Shown: positions 14,960-25,184, counted from the first letter of the stretch. The stretch: 64,000 bases of DNA from Granulicella sp. (GCA_025408425.1 JANXYX010000016.1:62001-126000); one strand, 5' to 3'. Notes: a model not told the origin generated them from the sequence alone. Translations and numbers: made by a program.

Positions 14960-17776
14960 TCAGCGCCCAAATCCCCACCCCGCCTCATTCGCCCCCACCA
15001 CTGCGCGAATCCCGCCATCCCGCCCCAGCATAAACCTCGTCAATCCAAACTCATCCGTCCGGTAAAGCCTCGTCCCACCCTCCGCAAGCCGTCCAACCAC
15101 CTCACCCCGGGGATGACCAAACGTATTCCCTTTGCCCACAGATACCACCGCATCCCGTGGCGCAGCCGCATCGTAAAACTCCTGCGTCGTCGAGGTCTTG
15201 CTCCCATGATGTCCCACCTTCAGCAACGTCACCGGAGCCACCAAACCACTCGCCAGCATCGCCCGCTCGCTCGGCGTCTCAGCATCGCCCTCCAGCAGCA
15301 CAGAAGCCTTCCCATACTCCATCCGCAGCACCAGCGAATCATCGTTCTTCGGGTCCGACGCATTCACGTAACTCGCCGCCGGAGACAGCACCTTCACCGC
15401 TACGCCGCCCCAATCAAACCCATCGCCAGCCCGATAATGCCGCACCACCACTCCAGCCTCAGCAGCCTCTGCAATCAACGCCCGGTACGCCACTGAGTCA
15501 GGGTCGCTCCCCACCCACAACTCTCTCGGTCGAAAACTCCGCATCACCGCCGCCATCCCTCCCATGTGGTCGCTGTGTGCATGGCTCAGCACCATCACAT
15601 CCAGCCGTCGAATCCGCCGCGACCACAGATACGGCGACACCACCTCTTCCCCCACATCAAACGCACTCTGCGCCTCGGCAGCCTCCTTCACGCCTCCCAC
15701 CGGCCCACCAGCATCCACCAGCAGCGTGCGTCCCTCCGGGCTCACCACCAGCAGGGAATCGCCCTGCCCCACATCAATCGCCGTTACCTCCATCACACCC
15801 GGCACCACCACCGCCTGCTCCGGCCACAACACCATCACCGCAAACCCAGGCAGCATCAGCACCGCAACCCACGCCGCACCACGCGACCTCCGTACCGCCC
15901 AGCAAATCACCGCCCACCCCAACACCGCAATCACCATCACCCACCAAACCGGTGCTGGAACTCGCACATCCGCCACCCGCACCTTACTCATCTGCCCAAC
16001 GCTCCACGTCACCCCATGCAGCAGCAGTCCTGTGCAAGCCCCCGGCAGCATCGCCAGCCACGGACTCACCAGCCCCGCACAAAACGTCATCACTCCCATC
16101 GGAGCCAGCACCGCCACCATCGGCACACTCAACATGTTCGCTGGCAGCGCAAACGGCGTAGCTCGATGGAAGTACACCGCCATCGGCAGCACCATCACCA
16201 TCTCCACCACCAACCCCAGCAGCACCAATTCACCCGTCCAAAGCACCCATCGCATCACCGCCGCCGGAACCCCAAACCCCCACCGCCCCACCACTCCAGC
16301 AAAGGCATCGCTCCAAACCCGCAGCATCACTCGAAACTGCGCCACTCTCGGCACCAGCCCCACATCCTCCCACTCATCCCGCAGATGCCGCGACGCCCGC
16401 GCATAAGGCACCAGGCTCCACTCCCCCAGCGGCCCCGCTATCCCGCCAATCGCCACCACCGCCAGAAACGTCATCTGGAAGCTCGCCTCGAACAAGCTCC
16501 CCGGCGACCACACCAGCACCCCCAGTGCCGCCGCTCCCAGTCCATTCAGAACATTCCTGTCTCGCGACAACAACCGCGCCAACAGAAAAATCGCCGTCAT
16601 CCATAGCGCCCGCTGCACCGGAGCGCCAAACCCCGTCACCACCGCATATCCCGCCGTTAACCCCAGCGTCAGCAGCGTCGCCAGCCACTCCCGCAACCGG
16701 AGCCGCCGCGCCATCCAGAACACCCCCCCCGCCAGCAGCGCCACATGCATCCCCGAAACCACAAACAGATGAAACGACCCAGTCCGCTGAAACCCAACGC
16801 GCTGCGTCCGTGTCAGCCCCGCTCGGTCTCCAAACAGCATCGCCTTCAGCATCCCTGCATCGTCGCCACTCAGCCGCATCACCCGCGGCAACCACCCGTT
16901 CGCATGCGAGCGCACATACCCATCCATCCGCCTCGATGCCCAGCTCTGCGCCGCATAAATCTCGCACTGCACGTTCGCCCCGCCATCGCTGATCTTCCTC
17001 AGCTTCCCAGCCCGCAAGCTCGCATGCGCCCCAATACCCTGAGCCAGTAGATAGTCCGCATACTGCCACGCCCCCGGATCGCGATATCGCTCCGGCACCT
17101 TCAGCCGCATCGGAGCCTCCACCACATCGCCGCACTTCAACTCTGGCAGCCCTGATTGCCCCACGGCGAATGGACCCGTCCGGCCCAAAATAGCTCCGTC
17201 CGCACGCACACTCGCCCTCACCCCACCCTCCACTGGAGCCATCCATGCCACATCCGGTGTCACCTCTTCCACCGCTGTCACATCCAGATCCACTGACATC
17301 GCTTCCGCAGCCTCCGCCTCATGCCACTGCGTCCCATCCGAGTCCCCATCCACTCCCTCCACCCGCGCCGGCAGCACCGTCACCCTCACCACGCGTCCCC
17401 GCACCGCCCGGCTCAACCCATCTGCGTAGCCCATCAGCTGCGCCTGCGACGGAGCCACCGGCTGCACCTCCACGCACCACATCCCTACCACCATCCAGAC
17501 CCCGGCCAGCGGAACCAGTGCCACCCGCGACGCTCCTTGCAAAGCCGCCACCGCCATCCCGGACATCACCACCACCGCAACCAGCAGCACCACCGCAGGC
17601 TGCCAGCTCCGAGCCATCACCTCACCCAAAGCGAAAAACACAGCCGCCGCCAGCAGCGGAGCACGCCGAAAAGCAAGCGCCTCCACCCGAACACTGCGCG
17701 GCCAAAACTTCGGATTAGGTCCATCAAACTTCTCGGTCGTCAAAGCTCTACCTGCGGACCGTACTTGCCACGTCAT
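14960..17776 (-). CDS. comEC: ComEC/Rec2 DNA-uptake channel protein
   Basis: Inner-membrane channel and nuclease for single-stranded DNA entry during natural transformation. 938 residues: N-terminal membrane part with OB-like DUF4131 region, the Competence domain (about 290-600) containing FGDRAGLTRTQRVGFQRTG and the SFHLFVVSGMHVALL signature, several more TMs, and a C-terminal metallo-beta-lactamase domain (about 670-938) with the metal motif SHAHSDHMGG and later KVGHHGSKTST. All three parts expected for full-length ComEC are present. Upstream rlmD-like gene reads the same way 21 bases before it. Other com genes are not in the window. Confidence 0.93.
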   Translation of the reverse strand: MTWQVRSAGRALTTEKFDGPNPKFWPRSVRVEALAFRRAPLLAAAVFFALGEVMARSWQPAVVLLVAVVVMSGMAVAALQGASRVALVPLAGVWMVVGMWCVEVQPVAPSQAQLMGYADGLSRAVRGRVVRVTVLPARVEGVDGDSDGTQWHEAEAAEAMSVDLDVTAVEEVTPDVAWMAPVEGGVRASVRADGAILGRTGPFAVGQSGLPELKCGDVVEAPMRLKVPERYRDPGAWQYADYLLAQGIGAHASLRAGKLRKISDGGANVQCEIYAAQSWASRRMDGYVRSHANGWLPRVMRLSGDDAGMLKAMLFGDRAGLTRTQRVGFQRTGSFHLFVVSGMHVALLAGGVFWMARRLRLREWLATLLTLGLTAGYAVVTGFGAPVQRALWMTAIFLLARLLSRDRNVLNGLGAAALGVLVWSPGSLFEASFQMTFLAVVAIGGIAGPLGEWSLVPYARASRHLRDEWEDVGLVPRVAQFRVMLRVWSDAFAGVVGRWGFGVPAAVMRWVLWTGELVLLGLVVEMVMVLPMAVYFHRATPFALPANMLSVPMVAVLAPMGVMTFCAGLVSPWLAMLPGACTGLLLHGVTWSVGQMSKVRVADVRVPAPVWWVMVIAVLGWAVICWAVRRSRGAAWVAVLMLPGFAVMVLWPEQAVVVPGVMEVTAIDVGQGDSLLVVSPEGRTLLVDAGGPVGGVKEAAEAQSAFDVGEEVVSPYLWSRRIRRLDVMVLSHAHSDHMGGMAAVMRSFRPRELWVGSDPDSVAYRALIAEAAEAGVVVRHYRAGDGFDWGGVAVKVLSPAASYVNASDPKNDDSLVLRMEYGKASVLLEGDAETPSERAMLASGLVAPVTLLKVGHHGSKTSTTQEFYDAAAPRDAVVSVGKGNTFGHPRGEVVGRLAEGGTRLYRTDEFGLTRFMLGRDGGIRAVVGANEAGWGFGR

Positions 17777-17797
17777 TCACCACAACTTGCACAACAA

Positions 17798-19117
17798 TTA
17801 CCGCGACAAAACTGCAATCGATTCCACGTGAAACGTCTGCGGAAACATATCCACCATGTGTAACTCACTGATTCGATAGCCCGAATCCACCAGCAACTTC
17901 AAATCCCGCGCCAAAGTCACCGGATCACAAGAAACATAAACCATCTCCCTCGCACAAACCATTGATAACAAATCACATACCTCACGACCCACACCTGCCC
18001 GCGGAGGATCCATCACCACCAACTCCGGTCTCTCCCGCTGCACCACCGCCCCCCGCAAAAACTCCGCAGTGCTTGCGCCCACCGCCCGCATCCCCTTTGC
18101 TTTGAAGCTCTTGGCCAAATCTCCCGCCGCAACCGGCCCGCCCTCTACCGCCACCACCTGCTCAAATCCCTCCGCCAACGCCCGCGCAAATAGCCCCACG
18201 CCAGCATACAAGTCCCATGCAATCAATCCCTTACGCCCAGCCGTCACTATCCGAACCATCTCATCGACCAAAAAACGATTAACCTGAAAAAATCCACCCC
18301 GACTAACCCAATATTCCCGTCCCGTTGCTCCATACATCAACCCCGCCGCACCCCAACCAGCTTCCACCTTCGGCCTCTCCATCCGCCGCCCTCCTTGCGC
18401 CGTTTCTGCTCCCAGCAAAGCAACGCCCGCGCCAACTAATTCCGGCACCAGCCTCTTCAGCCCGTCACAAACTGCAGCAAATCCAACCTTCAACTCCTTC
18501 CGCACAAAGACCGTCATCTGCAACCGGCTCTCATCCGCACTCGAAAAAAACTCTACCTCTACCGCCGAACTCAGCCACCGCCCCGCAGCCGCGTCCATCT
18601 CAGCCAGTTGCAACAACGCCATCGCCGCCCGCCACAACACCGGCGCAGCAATCGGACACTCCTCAATCGGAAGAAACTCATCGCCACCCCGCCGACTATA
18701 TCCCACCCGCAGCGCTCCACTCACCTTAGCAACCCGCACCCGAATCCGGTTTCGATACCCCCACGTCTCGCCCGCATGGACCTGTATCTCCGGCAACTCC
18801 ACAACTCCCGCACGCTCCAGCGTCTCCCGCAGAATTCCAGTCTTGATCCTCAACTGCGCTGCATACGCTGCATGCTGATACTGGCACCCCCCGCAAGCCC
18901 CAAAATGCGCGCACCCAGCCTCCACCCGATCAAGCGAAGCCTCGATAACCTGCAACAGCACAGCATCCCCATGCCCGCTCGTCTCGTCCAGGCGCGCCTC
19001 GACGATCTCCCCCGGCAGCGTAAACGGCACAAACACCGCCTTGCCCTCGCCCTCGCTATCTGCCCGGCGGCCCAGACCGCCCCCCCCGTACACCATCTTT
19101 TCTATTTGTAACTTCAT
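17798..19117 (-). CDS. 23S rRNA (uracil-C5) methyltransferase, RlmD/RumA family
   Basis: SAM-dependent RNA m5U methyltransferase, 439 residues. An N-terminal TRAM-like domain (MKLQIEKMVYGGGGLGR) precedes the iron-sulfur cysteines CAHFGACGGCQYQH near residue 68. The SAM-binding motif DLYAGVGLFARAL lies at about 300. DPPRAGVG and the catalytic SCDPVTLARDL lie near the end. The family (RlmC, RlmD, TrmA) is certain; the exact uridine cannot be told by eye, though TRAM plus 4Fe-4S cysteines favours RlmD over TrmA. Its ATG overlaps the stop of the upstream 241-residue gene by four bases. Confidence 0.88.
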   Translation of the reverse strand: MKLQIEKMVYGGGGLGRRADSEGEGKAVFVPFTLPGEIVEARLDETSGHGDAVLLQVIEASLDRVEAGCAHFGACGGCQYQHAAYAAQLRIKTGILRETLERAGVVELPEIQVHAGETWGYRNRIRVRVAKVSGALRVGYSRRGGDEFLPIEECPIAAPVLWRAAMALLQLAEMDAAAGRWLSSAVEVEFFSSADESRLQMTVFVRKELKVGFAAVCDGLKRLVPELVGAGVALLGAETAQGGRRMERPKVEAGWGAAGLMYGATGREYWVSRGGFFQVNRFLVDEMVRIVTAGRKGLIAWDLYAGVGLFARALAEGFEQVVAVEGGPVAAGDLAKSFKAKGMRAVGASTAEFLRGAVVQRERPELVVMDPPRAGVGREVCDLLSMVCAREMVYVSCDPVTLARDLKLLVDSGYRISELHMVDMFPQTFHVESIAVLSR

Positions 19118-19839
19118 TCGTGGCTCATATAGAAAAGGCTTAGCCGTGGCAATTTCCGGGCTTCCAGCAATCGCTTCTGCAGAAACTGCTGTTGCACCTG
19201 TTTGATCTGCACCGACTGCATCTTCCCGCGATACGGTGCCAGCTCCCGAGCAGCTTGTTCGCGCAGAGTTACAAGTTTCTCTTCAGTCGCTCCAGTCAGC
19301 AACGCCGCGAATAGCTTCTCTTCCAGCACGCTCAGCGTTCGGTCTAAATCCTCTAGAGACATCGCACCAGCAGCGCCCTCAATCCTAATCCCGTCCGCCA
19401 GCCCACGCAGCCGCGCAGCAATCTCCGTAGCCACGCCATCCGCAGGCGGAGCCAATGCAGCGGCTCCAATCTTCGCTGCAGTCTCTTCCAGATAACGCCC
19501 TACCCGATCCGCTTCGAACCCGCTCTCAACCGGCTCCTTGCTATCCACCGGAGCCGCCCCGATCGCCGCTTCCTTCGCTTGCTCCACGGCCTCCATTACA
19601 CTCTGCGCGCACCATGCCAGCCCGTTCACTTTCCGGGTCTTGCCTTTCGCACGCAGCGCCTTCGCATCATGTTTATCAAACGCATCATCGATTCCCCGTA
19701 GTACTGCTTCCAGCGGAACCCCTGCTTCGCGCCACGTCTCAATCAGCGCCCAGTCCAGCGTCGACAGCATCAGCAGCGACCCCCTCCGCTGCTGAAACCG
19801 CTCCTCGATCTCCGTAAAGTAATTGAAGTAGTTCTGCAT
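19114..19839 (-). CDS. Hypothetical 241-residue helical protein
   Basis: Not recognised as a named family. The protein is helical and charged: it opens YFNYFTEIEERFQQRRG, continues with STLDWALIETWREAGVPL and RGIDDAFDKHDAK, and has a long Ala/Glu-rich C-terminal half that looks coiled. No signal peptide or membrane segment. It is translationally coupled (ATGA-type overlap) to the downstream rRNA methyltransferase and lies 17 bases before the coaX stop, within a housekeeping operon, so a conserved cellular role linked to RNA modification or translation is plausible but unproven. Confidence 0.75.
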   Translation of the reverse strand: MQNYFNYFTEIEERFQQRRGSLLMLSTLDWALIETWREAGVPLEAVLRGIDDAFDKHDAKALRAKGKTRKVNGLAWCAQSVMEAVEQAKEAAIGAAPVDSKEPVESGFEADRVGRYLEETAAKIGAAALAPPADGVATEIAARLRGLADGIRIEGAAGAMSLEDLDRTLSVLEEKLFAALLTGATEEKLVTLREQAARELAPYRGKMQSVQIKQVQQQFLQKRLLEARKLPRLSLFYMSHE

Positions 19840-19856
19840 CCGTCGAGCCTTAGGCT

Positions 19857-20663
19857 CTATGCCCCGCGCTTTCTGGTTCGCTCTTGATTGCGTTCATAGA
19901 TAATCCGTAATCCCGTCAATGTCAGCATGTCATCTACGGCGCCAATGTACTTTGATCCGCCTGCAATCAGCTTCGCCAACCCACCTGTCGCGACCGTCTT
20001 TGTCTCCGGACCCAACTCCGCGATCATCCGTTCTAGAATCCCATCCACCAGCCCGATATACCCGTAGTACAAACCGATCTGGATGTTATCCACCGTGCCC
20101 GTGCCAATCACCTTCGTCGGCTTCTTCACGTCGATCCGTGGCAGCCGCGCGGCTCTCGCGAACAGGGCATCCGCAGAGATGCGTAGCCCAGGTGCGATCG
20201 CTCCGCCAATAAATTCGCCCTTCTTCGAGATCACATCAAACGTCGTCGCTGTGCCCATGTCGACCACAATCGTCGGCCCGCCAAACCGTTCAAACGCCGC
20301 CACGCAGTTCACAATCCGGTCAGCACCAACCTCTGCCGGATTATCAGTCAGTACCGGCAAACCCGTCCTCACCCCTGGCTCGATAAATAGCGGCTTCAAG
20401 TGAAAGTAAAGCTGGCATACATGCCGTAGCATGGAGTCCAGCGGCGGCACCACCGAAGAAATCGCAACCCCATCGACTACGCCGATCTCCAGTCCACGCA
20501 AAGCAAACAAATTCCGCAGCAGGACACCGAACTCATCCGTCGTCTGTTTCGCTGGTGTCGTAAATCGCCAGCTCGCCACCATCTCCGTCGCTTGGCCTTC
20601 ACTCGCCAGCCGGTACAGGCCCATCACCGTATTCGTATTGCCTACATCGAGTGCCAGTAGCAT
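19857..20663 (-). CDS. coaX: Type III pantothenate kinase
   Basis: Phosphorylates pantothenate, first step of coenzyme A synthesis. 268 residues of the ASKHA fold with phosphate-1 motif LALDVGNTNT at the N-terminus, GADRIVNCVAAF in the middle, VVDMGTATTFDVI for the phosphate-2 region, and GGAIAPGL. Start: I use the ATG at 20661-20663, which begins the domain and lies 22 bases after the birA stop; a longer frame from 20774 would overlap birA. Typical bacterial pairing with birA (coaX-birA), seen widely. Confidence 0.95.
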   Translation of the reverse strand: MLLALDVGNTNTVMGLYRLASEGQATEMVASWRFTTPAKQTTDEFGVLLRNLFALRGLEIGVVDGVAISSVVPPLDSMLRHVCQLYFHLKPLFIEPGVRTGLPVLTDNPAEVGADRIVNCVAAFERFGGPTIVVDMGTATTFDVISKKGEFIGGAIAPGLRISADALFARAARLPRIDVKKPTKVIGTGTVDNIQIGLYYGYIGLVDGILERMIAELGPETKTVATGGLAKLIAGGSKYIGAVDDMLTLTGLRIIYERNQERTRKRGA

Positions 20664-20685
20664 CGTCGCCTTCCCGCCTCGCCTT

Positions 20686-21486
20686 TCAAATCGCCCGAAC
20701 ACCGCCAGAAAGCACCGTGCGCAGAACGCCATCGTCACCAGCCACACGCAGAAACCCACGCGCATCCAGCCCATCCGTCAGGCCAGTATAGCCGCCGCCC
20801 TCTTCCACACGGACACGCTTTCCCCATACCCAACTTGAAGCCGCTCCAAAGCGCTCCAGCAGACCCGCACCGGCCAGTTCTCCACCTAGCTCCGCACGCA
20901 GCACGTCCATCTCCGCGTCCAGTGCCAGCAGCAGTTCTACCAGGACGCGCTCCCGCTCGTGCTGCCTGCCACTCTCCCGTCGCAATGAAGTCGCAATCTC
21001 CTCAATCTCTGCAGGAAACCCCTCATGATTCACATTGATCCCCACGCCGATCACCGCATATCGCAGCGCCCCTGCAGTAACCGACGTCTCCACCAGTACC
21101 CCGCCGCACTTCTTCTTTCCGATCAGCAGATCATTCGGCCAGCGGATATCCGCTTTCAGCCCGGTCGCGGCAGCGATTGCGGTCTGCGCCGCCAGCCCCG
21201 TAGCCAGGGACATCCAGAGTGCATCCGCAATTGCCATCTTCGGACGGAGCAGAACACTCACATAAAGCCCATTGTCTGCGGAAGAATGCCACTCATGCTG
21301 GCCACGGCCTCGTCCAGCAGATTGTTCATCCGCAACATAGACGCAGCCGTCAGCCGCTCCAGCCTGCGCGGCATCCAGTGCAATCGCATTGGTCGATCCG
21401 ACCGTAGCAAAATGCTCTACGCGCCCTGAGAATCGCGTTCCCCGCAGCGCTGCCTCTACAGTAGCCAAGTCGAACAATTCAGCCAC
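20686..21486 (-). CDS. birA: Biotin--acetyl-CoA-carboxylase ligase
   Basis: Attaches biotin to the biotin carboxyl carrier protein via biotinyl-AMP. 266 residues with the ligase signatures: STNAIALDAAQ near 30, the biotinyl-5'-AMP loop GRGRGQHEWHS near 78-88, LYVSVLLRP, KWPNDLL-equivalent IRWPNDLLIGKKKCGGVL at about 117-134, and the VIGVGINVNHEGFP segment. It lacks an N-terminal winged helix, so it is a monofunctional class I enzyme and not a repressor. A small C-terminal SH3-like domain is present (GKRVRVEEGGGYTG). Between nadC and coaX with tiny gaps, so co-transcribed. Confidence 0.95.
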   Translation of the reverse strand: MAELFDLATVEAALRGTRFSGRVEHFATVGSTNAIALDAAQAGAADGCVYVADEQSAGRGRGQHEWHSSADNGLYVSVLLRPKMAIADALWMSLATGLAAQTAIAAATGLKADIRWPNDLLIGKKKCGGVLVETSVTAGALRYAVIGVGINVNHEGFPAEIEEIATSLRRESGRQHERERVLVELLLALDAEMDVLRAELGGELAGAGLLERFGAASSWVWGKRVRVEEGGGYTGLTDGLDARGFLRVAGDDGVLRTVLSGGVRAI

Positions 21487-21492
21487 AATACC

Positions 21493-22377
21493 TCAGTACA
21501 CATCCGCAGTAATTCGCATCGCCAAATCAACCGCCACCGCAGAGTGCGTCAGCGCACCGACTGAAACAAAATCTACGCCAGACAGAGCATATGATCGAAC
21601 CGTCTTCAGATTGATGTTGCCTGAGGCCTCAATCGGCACCTTTGGCAGCGTCGACCGAATCAGCTTCACGGCCTTCTTTACCGCGGCCGGCGTCATATTA
21701 TCCAGCAGTATCGAATCGGCTCCGCCCGCAATCGCCTGCTCCAACTCAGTTTGCGTGCGCACTTCCACCTGCACAATCTGTCCGGCCTTTCTTCCCGCCA
21801 GCGCATGCTTCAGGGCCGTCGGCAAACCACCCCCCAGAGAGATGTGGTTGTTCTTGATCAGAATCCCATCCTGCAGATCCAGTCTGTGGTTTACACCGCC
21901 GCCGCAGCTCACCGCATACTTGTCCAGCACCCGCAGCCCGGGAATCGTCTTCCTCGTGTCCAACACCTTCGTCTTTGTTCCCGCCACGGCCTTCACAAAC
22001 TCATTCGTCAGCGTTGCAATTCCGCACATCCGCTGCATCAGGTTCAAAATCACTCGTTCGCACGAAAGTATTGCCGCAGCATTATGCCGGATCACCGCCA
22101 GCGTTTGGCCCTTCTTCACCCTCACCCCATCGAAGATCTCCGGATGGCTCACCACCTCAAATCGTCCCATCGGCGTGCTGCTCAACTTCGCAAATGTCTC
22201 AAGGAAAATGGGGATGCAGCCTAGGCCCGACACAACACACGCTTCTTTGGCAAGAATCGTGCCGGACGCTCGCAGCTTCGGGTCGATCGTCAACGCCGTC
22301 GTCACATCGTTCGCCGCCTTGTCTTCCGCCAGCGCCGCCTCAAGAATTGCTCGTATTCGCTTACTCTTCCAATCCAT
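21493..22377 (-). CDS. nadC: Nicotinate-nucleotide pyrophosphorylase (quinolinate PRTase)
   Basis: Makes nicotinate mononucleotide from quinolinate and PRPP in NAD synthesis. 294 residues, normal length. Family motifs: EDKAANDVTT near residue 18-27, SCERVILNLMQRMCGIAT (about 128-145), DTRKTIPGLR followed by DKYAVSCGGGVNHR, the KNNH motif, and the C-terminal ISVGALTHS-equivalent FVSVGALTHSA. These include the catalytic Arg/Lys cluster of the family. birA starts 6 bases downstream and valS ends upstream. No nadA/nadB in the window. Confidence 0.95.
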   Translation of the reverse strand: MDWKSKRIRAILEAALAEDKAANDVTTALTIDPKLRASGTILAKEACVVSGLGCIPIFLETFAKLSSTPMGRFEVVSHPEIFDGVRVKKGQTLAVIRHNAAAILSCERVILNLMQRMCGIATLTNEFVKAVAGTKTKVLDTRKTIPGLRVLDKYAVSCGGGVNHRLDLQDGILIKNNHISLGGGLPTALKHALAGRKAGQIVQVEVRTQTELEQAIAGGADSILLDNMTPAAVKKAVKLIRSTLPKVPIEASGNINLKTVRSYALSGVDFVSVGALTHSAVAVDLAMRITADVY

Positions 22378-22412
22378 CTCGTAATCCTAACTCCTGCCAT
22401 CCCCTCGCTGTA

Positions 22413-25184
22413 CTAGGTTGTTGGCAATGCTTCCAAAGCAGACTTCGCCTTATCGTGCAACATCTTGGTCTCCGCCGCCTGCTTCCGCAATCCGTCCACA
22501 ATGTGCGCCGGAGCCTTTGCCATAAACCCATCATTGCCCAACTGCCGTTCTGCCGCTGTCAGACCCTTCTCGTACTTGGCCAGATCCTTCGTCAGCCGCT
22601 CCCTTTCCGCTACCACGTCGATCTGCCGCTCGTACACTACAGCAACATCAAAGTCCGCCGTACTACGTGTGCCATCGCCCGTCAGTGCTACGTGCTCGAA
22701 CTTCACCTCGCTCACCCGAGCCAGTCGGCGCAGCAGGTCCGCGTTCGCATCAGCCAGTGCCACAACACGGTTGTCCGCAAAGACGCGAATAGGCGCAGCC
22801 TCCTTCTCCGGAACGCTCATCTCCTTGCGCAAACCCCGCACCGTCACGATCATCTGCTGCAGCACCTCCATTGCAGAGACACTGCTCGCATCGGCATCCA
22901 TATCCTCCGCCCGCGGAAACCGCGTCAGCGCAATCGACTTCTCCGGAACCGCATCATCCCCATTCAGAGACCAGAAAGCGTGCCAGATCTCTTCCGTGAT
23001 AAATGGCATAAACGGACTCAGCAGTCGCAGCGCCGCCTCAAATACCGCCAGCAGCGTCGTCAGCGCAGCACCCGAAGCGGCAAGGTCGGCCCCCTCGCCA
23101 AACTCCAGCCTCAACTTCACAATCTCGATATACCAGTCGCAGAAGTCACCCCAATAAAACTGGTATACCGCACTCGCTGCCTCGTCGAACCGGTACTGTC
23201 CCAGGGCTGCATCCACCGCAGTACAAGTCCCACTCAGCTTAGCCAGAATCCAACGCGTCTCCAGCGGAGCATGGTCGACATTCTTCAACGCCGATTCCAG
23301 CTTTGTCAGATCGATCACAACTCCGGCCTCACGCGCCCGCTCCACGTTCATGAACAGGAACCGTGCCGCATTCCAGATCTTGTTCGCAAAAGCCCGGTAC
23401 CCATCCGTTCGCTCTTCGCTAAACGCAATATCTGTTCCCGGCGAAGCCATGCTCGCCAGCGTAAACCGCACCGCATCCGTCCCGAACTTGTTGATGATGT
23501 CGATCGGGTCGATCACATTGCCTTTCGTCTTCGACATCTTCTGCCGGTCCGCATCCCGCACCAACGCGTGGATATAAACCTCGCGGAAAGGCACAGCCTC
23601 AGCCAGGGTACGCGCCGAACCATCCGGCATCGGCACATCCAGCATGAAGTGGCATCCCAGCATAATCATCCGGGCCACCCAGAAGAACAAGATATCGAAC
23701 CCCGTCACCAGCACCTGCGTCGGATAGAACGCCGCCAGATCCGGAGTATTCTCCGGCCAGCCAAACACGGTGAAGGGAAGCAGCCCCGACGAGAACCACG
23801 TATCCAGTACGTCGGTCTCCTGCACAATCTCTGCCGAATTACACTCCCCGCACGCCCCCGGAGTCTCCCGCGAAACTGTAATCTCCCCGCACGTCCCACA
23901 ATGCCACGCCGGAATCCGATGTCCCCACCAGAGCTGCCGCGAGATGCACCAGTCATGGATATTGTTCATCCACTCATCGTACGTCTTGCGATATTGGTCC
24001 GGCGTGAACTTGATATAGCCCTTGTCCACCGCTTCAATCGCCTTCTCCGCCAGCGGCTGAATCTTTACAAACCACTGCTTCGAAAGGCGCGGCTCAATAA
24101 CCACACCACTCCTCTGGCTCAGTCCGATCGCCAGCGTGTGGTCCTTCACCTCTACCAGCAGCCCCAACTCCTGCAGGTCTTCGACAATCTTCTCTCGCGC
24201 CGCATACCGATCCAGCCCGTGATACTTCGATCCCGGTAGCAACACATGCGCCGTCTCATCCAGAATCGTCAGATTCGGCAGGTCGTGTCTTTGCCCAATC
24301 GCGAAGTCATTCGGATCATGCGCCGGCGTCACCTTCACCGCACCCGTCCCAAACTCAGGCTTCGCCCAGTCGTCCGCCAGTATCGGAATCTCCCGGTCCG
24401 CCCCGCCATTCACTCCGCTCAACGGCAGCCGTACCATCTTGCCCTGCACTGCCAGATACCGCTCGTCGGTCGGATTCACCGCCACCGCCGTATCACCCAG
24501 CATCGTCTCGGGTCGCGTCGTCGCGATCACGATCGAACCCGTTCCGTCCGCCAGCGGATAGCGGATGTGATAAATCTTGCCAACCCGCTCTTCGTGCACC
24601 ACCTCCAGGTCCGACACCGCAGTCTGCGCGCTCGGGTCCCAGTTCACGATGTACGCACCGCGATAGATCAGTCCCTGGTCGTACAGCCGCACGAACGCCT
24701 CTTTCACCGCAACGCTCAATCGCTCGTCCATGGTGAAGTACTCGCGGCTCCAGTCCACGCTCGCGCCCAACCGCTTCATCTGGTCCAGAATCGCGCCGCC
24801 GTAGACCTCCTTCCACTCCCACACTCTCTCGACAAATGCCACGCGCCCTAACTCTTCGCGCTTCTTGCCTTCGCCTGCAAGCTGCCGCTCCACCATCATC
24901 TGCGTCGCAATTCCGGCATGGTCCGTCCCCGGAACCCACATCGCGACTTCACCTGACATCCGGTGCCAGCGCGTCAGAATATCCATCTCCGTCTGGTTCA
25001 GCATGTGGCCCATGTGCAACCGGCCCGTGACATTCGGAGGTGGGAGCAGTTGGGTGAACTTTCTTGACGTACCCTGCGTATCTGCAGGCGTGGCAACATC
25101 AAACAGGCGTTTCTGGACCCAGTACTTGGCCCAGCGCTCTTCTATAACGGACGGATCGTATGCTTTTGGAAGTTCGTGGCTCAT
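22413..25184 (-). CDS. valS: Valyl-tRNA synthetase
   Basis: Charges tRNA-Val. 923 residues with class Ia features: HMGH at 57-60 in PPPNVTGRLHMGHML, the CP1 editing domain with TTRPETMLGDTAV, the KMSKT loop (KMSKTKGNVIDP), the anticodon-binding domain, and a C-terminal coiled-coil arm rich in Lys/Glu ending near residue 920. A CGTCG-and-ECN cysteine pair in the CP region is present (CGTCGEITVSRETPGACGEC, two CxxC sets). Start: I take ATG at 25182-25184 since SHELPKAYDP begins the family domain; a GTG at 25208 is also open. Neither has a strong ribosome-binding site. Confidence 0.95.
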   Translation of the reverse strand: MSHELPKAYDPSVIEERWAKYWVQKRLFDVATPADTQGTSRKFTQLLPPPNVTGRLHMGHMLNQTEMDILTRWHRMSGEVAMWVPGTDHAGIATQMMVERQLAGEGKKREELGRVAFVERVWEWKEVYGGAILDQMKRLGASVDWSREYFTMDERLSVAVKEAFVRLYDQGLIYRGAYIVNWDPSAQTAVSDLEVVHEERVGKIYHIRYPLADGTGSIVIATTRPETMLGDTAVAVNPTDERYLAVQGKMVRLPLSGVNGGADREIPILADDWAKPEFGTGAVKVTPAHDPNDFAIGQRHDLPNLTILDETAHVLLPGSKYHGLDRYAAREKIVEDLQELGLLVEVKDHTLAIGLSQRSGVVIEPRLSKQWFVKIQPLAEKAIEAVDKGYIKFTPDQYRKTYDEWMNNIHDWCISRQLWWGHRIPAWHCGTCGEITVSRETPGACGECNSAEIVQETDVLDTWFSSGLLPFTVFGWPENTPDLAAFYPTQVLVTGFDILFFWVARMIMLGCHFMLDVPMPDGSARTLAEAVPFREVYIHALVRDADRQKMSKTKGNVIDPIDIINKFGTDAVRFTLASMASPGTDIAFSEERTDGYRAFANKIWNAARFLFMNVERAREAGVVIDLTKLESALKNVDHAPLETRWILAKLSGTCTAVDAALGQYRFDEAASAVYQFYWGDFCDWYIEIVKLRLEFGEGADLAASGAALTTLLAVFEAALRLLSPFMPFITEEIWHAFWSLNGDDAVPEKSIALTRFPRAEDMDADASSVSAMEVLQQMIVTVRGLRKEMSVPEKEAAPIRVFADNRVVALADANADLLRRLARVSEVKFEHVALTGDGTRSTADFDVAVVYERQIDVVAERERLTKDLAKYEKGLTAAERQLGNDGFMAKAPAHIVDGLRKQAAETKMLHDKAKSALEALPTT

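Noticed and set aside
20664-20774. An upstream extension of coaX
   Set aside because: It overlaps birA and gives a hydrophobic segment not seen in type III pantothenate kinases; the ATG at 20663 begins the domain exactly.
21975-24239. A 754-codon open frame on the plus strand opposite valS and nadC
   Set aside because: It is antisense to two well-conserved enzymes, has an Arg/His/Pro-rich composition with no domain, and is explained by high GC content and third-position bias.
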